In this document: one piece after another, positions 1 through 4,168 of the stretch
Position numbering within the stretch: the first letter of the stretch is position 1
How the letters are laid out: each line of letters begins with the position of its first letter
Origin: Akkermansia sp.
Lineage (GTDB): Bacteria > Verrucomicrobiota > Verrucomicrobiia > Verrucomicrobiales > Akkermansiaceae
Reading direction: 5' to 3'
NCBI GenBank assembly: GCA_020047775.1
Contig: JAIFNK010000243.1
Span: forward strand, 1 to 5,767
DNA length: 5,767 nucleotides
Notes under the pieces: generated by a model
What the model saw: only the letters and a program-made list of their open reading frames with translations
Databases searched by the model: none
What the model was told of the DNA's origin: nothing
Translations under genes and position numbers: made by a program

Positions 1-447
1 AGCCAGCGGCAGGCTGAGCAGGAACCACCAGAACAGAAAGTCCGGCCAATCGCCGCCGAGATTGTAAATCTGCGAGACCAGGGCGATGCACGCGCCGGTC
101 GCGAAGGCCTGCAGGAGTGCCGCCGTTTCGCGCACCCAGGCCGCAGATCCGGTGCCGCGTTGCAGGACCCGGAAACTGAAAAGCTGGCTGAGCAGCAGCG
201 GCAGGAAAGCGAACAACAGCCGGACGGGGCGCGAGAAGTCATCCCAGTTGTAGCCGATTACGGCGATCAATCCGGTGCCAATCAGCAGCGCGCCGAGCGA
301 TCCCATCACGATCTGCGCCAGCCCCGGCCGCGTGCTGTCCACGGGATACCGTTCGCGCAAGGTCCGCGCCGCGTCGGCGGTGAGGAGTCCGTCGCGTTCC
401 CACTGCGGGAGTTGTTGGTGAAGCCAGCGTTGGTGGGAGTGGTCCAT
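1..447 (-). CDS. DUF2157-family multi-pass membrane protein, N-terminal part (3' end outside window)
   Basis: Translating the minus strand from ATG at 447 gives 149 uninterrupted codons to the window edge. Residues 1-40 are soluble and helical, with QRWLHQQLPQWERDGLLTAD near the start, a typical short cytoplasmic lead-in for this family. Hydrophobic segments follow at about 43-66, 75-92, 107-127 and from 136 on. Recognisable family-type stretches are GYNWDDFSRPVRL (65-77) and ALVSQIYNLGGDWPDF (122-137). These match my memory of DUF2157 (COG4872) inner-membrane proteins, whose biochemical role is unknown. ATG 447 is the only ATG, GTG or TTG after the in-frame TAG about 22 codons upstream, so the start is well supported. 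The frame is nevertheless open and plausibly protein-like back to a CTG at 486. No Shine-Dalgarno sequence precedes the ATG. A perfect 8-bp inverted repeat lies 10 bp upstream. The gene is transcribed divergently from the kinase gene. Confidence 0.85.
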   Translation of the reverse strand, partial: MDHSHQRWLHQQLPQWERDGLLTADAARTLRERYPVDSTRPGLAQIVMGSLGALLIGTGLIAVIGYNWDDFSRPVRLLFAFLPLLLSQLFSFRVLQRGTGSAAWVRETAALLQAFATGACIALVSQIYNLGGDWPDFLFWWFLLSLPLA

Positions 448-457
448 GGTTTTTTGG

Positions 458-476
458 CGGAAATCTTTGATTTCCG
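458..476. promoter_or_regulatory. Perfect 8-bp inverted repeat upstream of the DUF2157 gene
   Basis: CGGAAATC (458-465) and GATTTCCG (469-476) are exact reverse complements around a TTT spacer. The repeat sits 10 bp before the ATG of the minus-strand membrane protein gene. A three-base spacer suits a dimeric repressor operator at least as well as an RNA hairpin. If transcribed, it would form a stem in the 5' leader, close to the ribosome binding region. The structure is seen directly, and the regulatory role is inferred. It is probably not a terminator, because both flanking genes start next to this region. Confidence 0.4.
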
Positions 477-645
477 AACGGGGCAGGGTGGCGGAGGGGT
501 CGGCTAAGCGGGGATGCTAGCAGTCCCGGGCCGGTCGGCGCAAGCGGTGAAATAGCGCGGGGGCCGCAGGGCGCCTACATCTGGAGAGTCATCGGAAAAT
601 CCGGTTCAAATTCTTCCCTTACTCGCGGGTTTGATCACGCGATAA

Positions 646-660
646 TCCCTAGTGTAGGGA
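646..660. promoter_or_regulatory. Perfect 6-bp inverted repeat next to a possible -10 box
   Basis: TCCCTA (646-651) and TAGGGA (655-660) are exact reverse complements around GTG. The left arm overlaps by one base the end of GATAAT (641-646), the best -10-like hexamer upstream of the kinase. A protein bound here would cover the transcription start region, so an operator is plausible. The promoter assignment is weak because no -35 consensus is found at 16-18 bp. The overlapping AGGGACCCT (656-664) adds a second small palindrome. Confidence 0.3.
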
Positions 661-686
661 CCCTGACGGGGGCCGACCGTGAAATG

Positions 687-696
687 AGGAGGAGGG
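687..696 (+). promoter_or_regulatory. Shine-Dalgarno-like tract not attached to a clear gene
   Basis: AGGAGGAGGG is a near-perfect complement of the 16S rRNA 3' end. The nearest downstream starts are TTG at 700 and ATG at 727, both in the same frame. That frame runs on to 1557, but it overlaps the kinase domain out of frame and its composition there looks like a frame shadow. The kinase ATG is more than 120 bp away. It could serve a short leader peptide or be a chance purine run. Confidence 0.25.
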
Positions 697-789
697 ACCT
701 TGCTGAATCAGTCCACCCCGGTGTTCATGAGGGTTGCGGAGCTGGTGCAAGCGCCGGGAGAAAATGTGCGGCAAGTTTCAAGTTTGCAC

Positions 790-872
790 AGGAGGGCGGC
801 ATGGGTAGCCTTCGCGCATGCCGGAAAGCCCAGACGACATCGCCTACTGCCATTTTTGTGGGAATCCGATGA
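790..872 (+). other. Strong Shine-Dalgarno with out-of-frame 23-codon ORF overlapping the kinase start
   Basis: AGGAGG (790-795) is placed five bases before ATG at 801, ideal spacing. That ATG opens a 23-codon ORF (801-872, beginning MGSLRACRKAQ) that overlaps the kinase N-terminus in another frame. Its TGA (870-872) overlaps an internal kinase ATG (869-871) as ATGA. The kinase ATG at 818 is 22 bases from the Shine-Dalgarno sequence, too far for normal use. Possible readings are a leader ORF controlling kinase translation, a one-base indel hiding the true start, or coincidence. There is no evidence that the peptide is made. Confidence 0.2.
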
Positions 873-3208
873 ACGTCTCGGCTGTGGCGCCGTTTTCCAA
901 TGTCGAGTGCCCCACCTGCGGCAGGCACACGCGGGTGAAGCGCGAGTTCGGTCCCTACACGCTCACCCGGCGCCATGCGGTGGGCGGGATGAGCATGGTT
1001 TTCGTGGCGCAGGACAACACGCTGGGCCGGGAGGTGGCGGTGAAGATCCTCAGCGAGGAGTTTTCCGCGGACGAGCGCCGGATCGCGGCCTTCGAGGAGG
1101 AGGCGCGGATCACCGCGTCCTTCAGTCATCCGCACGTGGTGCGGGTGCTGACGACGGGCAGGGCGTTCGGCCGGTTTTACATCGCCATGGAGCTCGTGCC
1201 CGGCGGGCATTTCGAACACCAGATCCGGGAGCGTGGGAAAATCCCGGAGTTGGAAATGCTGCCGCTCGCCATCGAGGTGGCGCAGGGGCTCAAGGCGGCG
1301 CACGCGGCGGGCCTGATCCACCGGGACGTGAAGCCCGGCAATATTCTGCTGGATGCCGAGGGGCATGCGAAGCTGGTCGATTTCGGGCTCGCGCTGGTGA
1401 CTCAGGGCGGAAAAGCCCAGGCCGCCGAGGTATGGGCCACGCCGTATTACGTCCCGCCGGAAACGATCGAAGGATATCCCGAGGATTTCCGCTCCGACAT
1501 CTATGCCTTCGGGGCGACGCTCTATCATGCGCTGGCTGGGACGCCGTCCTGCGGTGAGGAATCCATGGCCACCGATGTGCTGCGCGAGGCGAAGCAAAAA
1601 GTGGTGCCGCTCGGCGCGACGGATCCGTCGCTTTCCTTCGATGTTTGCAGCATCGTTGACAAGGCGATGGCTTATAATCCGCCCGACCGTTATTCATCGT
1701 ATGACGAGCTGATTTCCAAACTGGAGGTTGCGCTGAAACGGATCGCATCCGGCCAGGTTGGCGAGTTTGAGACCCATGCGAGCGTGTCGCGCCGCCGGGC
1801 GGAAAAAATGCGGAGCGAGTTGGTCGTGCTGTTTGTCGCGGGATTGGCGCTGTTAGTCGCGGTCGCGGGGGGCATCTGGTGGATCACCCGCGAATCACCG
1901 GCACCGGTCGTAAAAATTCCAGCAGTGCCGGCGGCGGTGCCGATCATTCCGGAGGCGAATTCCGCCGCCGCGACCGACATCGCGAAAAACTATCGGGAGG
2001 CGCGGGCCGCCGTGGAGGCGGGCGAGTTCGACAAGGCCGCCTCTGGATTTGTGAAACTGCGCGAGGATGCCAGCGTGCAGGAACCCACCCGCACTTGGGC
2101 CGGTGTCGAGGCGGTGGTGTCGAGATATCTCGCGGGAGAATCCTCTGATGCCAGGAAGGAGGCGAAGGCGACCGCCGCCCATGCGGCGATGGTGGAGGAG
2201 GGGGCGCCCCGGATCGGTGAAGTCCTGAGTGGTTTGTTAGGGCGGCTGGGGCAGCTACCCGCCATCCCGGTGAAGGAAATCGAGACATCGAAAAACGACG
2301 CGTCACACGTGATCGCCTGGATGCTGGCCGGGTTGAAGAACTGGGAGCAGGGGATGCGGGGAGAGGCGGCAGCGTATTTTTCCGCAGTGGCTTCCGCAAA
2401 AATCTCCCAAGACGAACAGTGGCTCTCGATCTATCAAAAACTCGCCGGAGACTATCTAGCTGATCAGGGGTTGCTGTCCTCGGAGGTCTTCGCAAAGCTA
2501 CCGCCGGATGTCGCCGGTTGTGAGGCGGCGGTCGCCCAACTCGACGGGATTTTGGGCCGACTCAAGACCCGCGGCCGCGCGCGATACAACGTGAGGGCCT
2601 GGCAGCTGGATCTGGCGAGGCATGCCAAATTGCTTGCGGCGCCGAAGACCGCGTCACAGGAACGGCCGAATTCAGACGCTCCCCGGTGGGATCAGGTCTT
2701 CGTGATGGCGAAGGTGGACGGATTTGCCAAAGATTGCCAGTTCGCCGAGGCATCCGCCTTCCTCAAATCGTTTTCCTCGACCCCTGCGGATGCCACACGC
2801 GCCTCCTTGCTGTCGCTGACAGAGGCGGCCGCCGCCTTTCTAGCGGATTTGAAGGAGGATCTTATCCGGCAGCCCACGACTGGTGAGTTCCCAATGAAGT
2901 CGGGCGAAATCGTGCGCTCCATCACCGTGGATGGCGCTGGGAATCTCGCGGTCACGGACAGCGCCCAGCAGCGGCGTCCCGCCAAGTGGGGGGATTTCTC
3001 CGCGGACGCCCTCATCGGGCTGCACCGCCTGTTTGTGAAGAATCCGAAAAGCGAGGCCGAACGCCTGCGCCGCCACGAGTGCGCGATCTCCTATGACTGG
3101 CTTGCCGGAGACCGGGACCGCGCGCTCGCTGCGGTCGCAACTCTGGCGCAGAGCAGCCCCGCGTTCAAACAGCGCTGGGACACGATCACCAGCGGGCTGG
3201 CGAAATGA
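818..3208 (+). CDS. Membrane-anchored Hanks-type Ser/Thr protein kinase with N-terminal zinc ribbon
   Basis: This 796-residue protein should phosphorylate Ser/Thr on unknown cytoplasmic targets. An N-terminal zinc ribbon has Cys pairs at 11/14 (CHFC) and 31/34 (CPTC). The kinase domain covers about 47-309. Its Gly loop is reduced to VGGMSMVF (55-62), and the ATP lysine is K76 (AVKIL). The helix-C glutamate is probably E95, and the catalytic loop is HRDVKPGN (168-175) with D170. The DFG motif is at 188-190, the activation segment ends ATPYYVPPE (207-215), D227 is in SDIYAFG, and R291 is in PPDRY. All catalytic residues are present, so it should be active. One membrane helix spans about 334-356. 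The remaining 440 residues are predicted outside the cytoplasm, helical and Ala-rich, with TPR-like stretches such as NYREARAAVEAGEFDKAASG (391-410). I see no PASTA or other named sensor domain. ATG 818 is the only start that keeps the zinc ribbon, because an in-frame TAG lies at 806-808. It has no Shine-Dalgarno at normal spacing. The substrate and signal are unknown. Confidence 0.93.
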   Translation: MPESPDDIAYCHFCGNPMNVSAVAPFSNVECPTCGRHTRVKREFGPYTLTRRHAVGGMSMVFVAQDNTLGREVAVKILSEEFSADERRIAAFEEEARITASFSHPHVVRVLTTGRAFGRFYIAMELVPGGHFEHQIRERGKIPELEMLPLAIEVAQGLKAAHAAGLIHRDVKPGNILLDAEGHAKLVDFGLALVTQGGKAQAAEVWATPYYVPPETIEGYPEDFRSDIYAFGATLYHALAGTPSCGEESMATDVLREAKQKVVPLGATDPSLSFDVCSIVDKAMAYNPPDRYSSYDELISKLEVALKRIASGQVGEFETHASVSRRRAEKMRSELVVLFVAGLALLVAVAGGIWWITRESPAPVVKIPAVPAAVPIIPEANSAAATDIAKNYREARAAVEAGEFDKAASGFVKLREDASVQEPTRTWAGVEAVVSRYLAGESSDARKEAKATAAHAAMVEEGAPRIGEVLSGLLGRLGQLPAIPVKEIETSKNDASHVIAWMLAGLKNWEQGMRGEAAAYFSAVASAKISQDEQWLSIYQKLAGDYLADQGLLSSEVFAKLPPDVAGCEAAVAQLDGILGRLKTRGRARYNVRAWQLDLARHAKLLAAPKTASQERPNSDAPRWDQVFVMAKVDGFAKDCQFAEASAFLKSFSSTPADATRASLLSLTEAAAAFLADLKEDLIRQPTTGEFPMKSGEIVRSITVDGAGNLAVTDSAQQRRPAKWGDFSADALIGLHRLFVKNPKSEAERLRRHECAISYDWLAGDRDRALAAVATLAQSSPAFKQRWDTITSGLAK

Positions 3209-3250
3209 TCTCCACGTTTGGAGCTCTGCAAAGTGCTCTTGTTCAAGGAG

Positions 3251-3270
3251 CGGCGGACTCTGATCCGCCG
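3251..3270. repeat. Left REP-like palindrome of the pair
   Basis: CGGCGGA (3251-3257) and TCCGCCG (3264-3270) form a perfect 7-bp stem around loop CTCTGA. It starts 42 bp after the kinase stop codon. Besides being a repeat arm, it could protect the kinase mRNA 3' end or help stop transcription. It has no adjoining T run on either strand, so it is not a classical intrinsic terminator. Confidence 0.7.
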
Positions 3271-3281
3271 AGGCCCATGGA

Positions 3282-3301
3282 AAGCCAATGGGTCGTGGCT
3301 T
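3282..3301. repeat. Small hairpin in the spacer between the two REP arms
   Basis: AAGCCA (3282-3287) and TGGCTT (3296-3301) are exact reverse complements around an 8-base loop. An alternative pairing is CCCAT (3274-3278) with ATGGG (3288-3292). Loop structure in a REPIN spacer is usually variable, so this may have no function. Confidence 0.3.
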
Positions 3302-3316
3302 GCCCTCAATTCATTG

Positions 3317-4063
3317 TCATCTCATGGACTTGAGCGGATCGGAGTCCGCTCCTCCTTGGTTTTTTGGAGGCAAGCGCCTGAAAGACGCGACTTCTTCCGC
3401 AGTCAGGTGGCGGAATTCCCCCGGAGCCAAGCCGTCCAGCACCAGCGGTCCGATGCTCTCCCGGTGCAGGCTTAGCACCTGGTTTCCCACCGCGTGAAAC
3501 ATCCGTTTCACCTGATGGTAGCGGCCCTCGTGGATTGTTAGCAGCGCTTCGCGCCCGCCCAGGACCTCCAACACTGCCGGCCGCGTGGTCAGGTCCTCGT
3601 AGGCGAAATAAATCCCGGCGGCGAAGCGGTCCGCTGTATCCGGTGAAATTTCATCCCGCGTCGTCACCCGGTAAACTTTCGAGATCTCCTCCACCGGTTC
3701 CGTCACGAGCTTCGACCAGCGTCCGTCGTTGGTTACTAGCAGCAATCCGGTGCTGGCACGGTCGAGCCGTCCCGCCAGATGCAGTTCGCCACGCAGCGGG
3801 TGGTCGATCAGCTCGATCACCGTCGGGTGCAGCGGATCGGTCGTCGCGCTCAGCCAGCCGGCCGGTTTGTGCAGCATCAGATAGACGGCTTCCCGCGCCT
3901 GCAGGATCTCACCGTCCAGCTCGATCCTGCTGAAGCGGTCGATTTTCCGTAAACCGTTGGTTTCGGTTTGGCCGTCCAGTTTCACCCTGCCGTCGGCTAA
4001 CAATCGGGCGACCTCCTTGCCGGAGTGTGCGCCCCGGCGGGTGAGGAATCGGTCAAGGCGCAT
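3317..4063 (-). CDS. rsuA: 16S rRNA pseudouridine synthase RsuA
   Basis: This 248-residue protein should isomerise one uridine of 16S rRNA (U516 in E. coli numbering) to pseudouridine during small-subunit assembly. The S4 RNA-binding domain occupies about 1-48 (MRLDRFLTRRG at the start). The catalytic domain has LHKPAGW (64-70), the active-site loop GRLDRASTGLLL (98-109) with catalytic D101, PAVLEV (162-167) and EGRYHQVKRMF (179-189). It ends HRESIGPLVLDGLAPGEFRH (200-219) and LTAEEVAS (220-227). The order and spacing match E. coli RsuA (231 residues), which ends within a few residues of the LTEEE motif. The extra tail of about 20 residues is unusual: residues 236-248 and the stop codon are encoded by the right half of the REPIN-like repeat. 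ATG 4063 is the only start because an in-frame TGA lies five codons upstream. No Shine-Dalgarno is visible. It follows secA on the same strand after 105 bp, with hairpins between, so it is probably a separate transcript. Confidence 0.93.
   Translation of the reverse strand: MRLDRFLTRRGAHSGKEVARLLADGRVKLDGQTETNGLRKIDRFSRIELDGEILQAREAVYLMLHKPAGWLSATTDPLHPTVIELIDHPLRGELHLAGRLDRASTGLLLVTNDGRWSKLVTEPVEEISKVYRVTTRDEISPDTADRFAAGIYFAYEDLTTRPAVLEVLGGREALLTIHEGRYHQVKRMFHAVGNQVLSLHRESIGPLVLDGLAPGEFRHLTAEEVASFRRLPPKNQGGADSDPLKSMR
3332..3351. repeat. Right REP-like palindrome, inside the 3' end of rsuA
   Basis: GAGCGGA (3332-3338) and TCCGCTC (3345-3351) form a perfect 7-bp stem around loop TCGGAG. It is the inverted partner of the palindrome at 3251-3270. 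The two outermost stem pairs differ between copies, but both are still Watson-Crick pairs. On the minus strand this sequence is translated as part of the RsuA tail. Confidence 0.7.
3332..3365 (+). terminator. Possible terminator for the kinase transcript
   Basis: On the plus strand the 7-bp GC-rich stem (3332-3351) is followed, after CTCCTTGG, by six T residues (3360-3365). The eight-base gap between stem and T run is too long for a textbook intrinsic terminator. A second weak pairing, CCTCC (3351-3355) with GGAGG (3366-3370), spans the T run. Termination of the kinase mRNA here is plausible by position only. Confidence 0.25.
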
Positions 4064-4084
4064 GGGAAACGAAGGAGGTCAGAC

Positions 4085-4104
4085 ACGGCTTTGCCGGAAG
4101 CCGT
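4085..4104. repeat. Hairpin in the secA-rsuA gap, 7-bp stem and 6-base loop
   Basis: ACGGCTT (4085-4091) and AAGCCGT (4098-4104) pair perfectly around TGCCGG. It has the same dimensions as the REP-like palindromes downstream of the kinase but an unrelated sequence. It lies in the 5' leader of rsuA if transcription reads through from secA. It could be a second REP-like family, a leader structure or an attenuator. There is no T run next to it on the minus strand. Confidence 0.4.
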
Positions 4105-4138
4105 TCATCCTGGAGGTGGCCTTCTATTTGGAGGAAGA

Positions 4139-4152
4139 CCGCCTGAAGGCGG
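4139..4152 (-). terminator. GC-rich hairpin 17 bp after the secA stop codon
   Basis: On the minus strand CCGCC and GGCGG form a 5-bp stem around TTCA, extendable to 6 bp with a 2-base loop. The stem is followed by TCTTCCTCC, which is pyrimidine-rich but not a proper T tract. The position directly after secA makes a weak terminator possible. The plus-strand reading CGCCTGAAGGCGGGACTACG resembles short palindromic intergenic repeats I associate with Verrucomicrobiota genomes. That resemblance is from memory and unverified. Confidence 0.35.
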
Positions 4153-4168
4153 GACTACGAACGAAGAC

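Larger units (their letters stand above)
448..817. promoter_or_regulatory. Divergent intergenic region between DUF2157 gene and kinase gene
   Basis: These 370 bp separate two start codons facing away from each other, so promoters for both genes should lie here. I see no tRNA or recognisable structured RNA and no convincing protein gene. It contains a perfect 8-bp inverted repeat at 458-476 and an imperfect palindrome around TGCTAGCA (515-522). It also has a perfect 6-bp inverted repeat at 646-660, which abuts a GATAAT at 641-646 that could be a -10 box of the kinase promoter. No good -35 box is present at the right distance (the best is TTACTC at 619-624), so the promoter is only a suggestion. 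Two strong purine-rich Shine-Dalgarno-like tracts lie at 687-696 and 790-795. Confidence 0.6.
3244..3358. repeat. REPIN-like element: two REP palindromes in inverted orientation
   Basis: The left unit (3244-3280) and the reverse complement of the right unit (3322-3358) align without gaps over 37 bases, with 29 identical by my count. Shared parts are CAAGGAG at the outer edge, a core GCGGACTCYGATCCGC, and an inner flank ARGYCCATG. Each core folds into a 7-bp stem with a 6-base loop. The 41-bp spacer has its own small hairpin at 3282-3301. This is the known layout of REPINs, non-autonomous elements moved by RAYT (Y1-type) transposases encoded elsewhere in a genome. It lies between convergent genes, the usual place for REPs, and overlaps the 3' end of rsuA. 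The inverted pair is seen directly. Membership of a dispersed family is inferred. Confidence 0.7.

Noticed and set aside
160..507. Plus-strand frame opposite the DUF2157 gene
   Set aside because: The minus strand encodes a clear multi-pass membrane protein here. The plus frame is Gln/Arg/Gly-rich and featureless.
601..616. GGTTCAAATTC resembling a tRNA T-loop
   Set aside because: No pairing T stem, acceptor stem or anticodon arm could be found around it.
700..1557. Long plus-strand frame starting TTG after a strong Shine-Dalgarno
   Set aside because: From 818 on it overlaps the kinase catalytic domain in another frame and has a Gly/Arg/Ala-rich composition typical of a GC-rich frame shadow. 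No motif was recognised. A short translated leader before 818 remains possible.
725..1597. Minus-strand frame of 290 codons opposite the kinase
   Set aside because: It lies entirely opposite the kinase gene or its leader, is rich in Arg/Pro/His and has no recognisable domain. It is an antisense shadow of kinase codons.
3210..3223. Small hairpin CTCCA-CGTT-TGGAG right after the kinase stop
   Set aside because: Only five base pairs with no T run. Too weak to call a terminator, though it could add to mRNA 3' structure.
4079..4108. Nine-codon minus-strand ORF (MNGFRQSRV) upstream of rsuA
   Set aside because: Very short, overlaps the hairpin at 4085-4104 and has no convincing Shine-Dalgarno. Its in-frame TGA is explained by chance.
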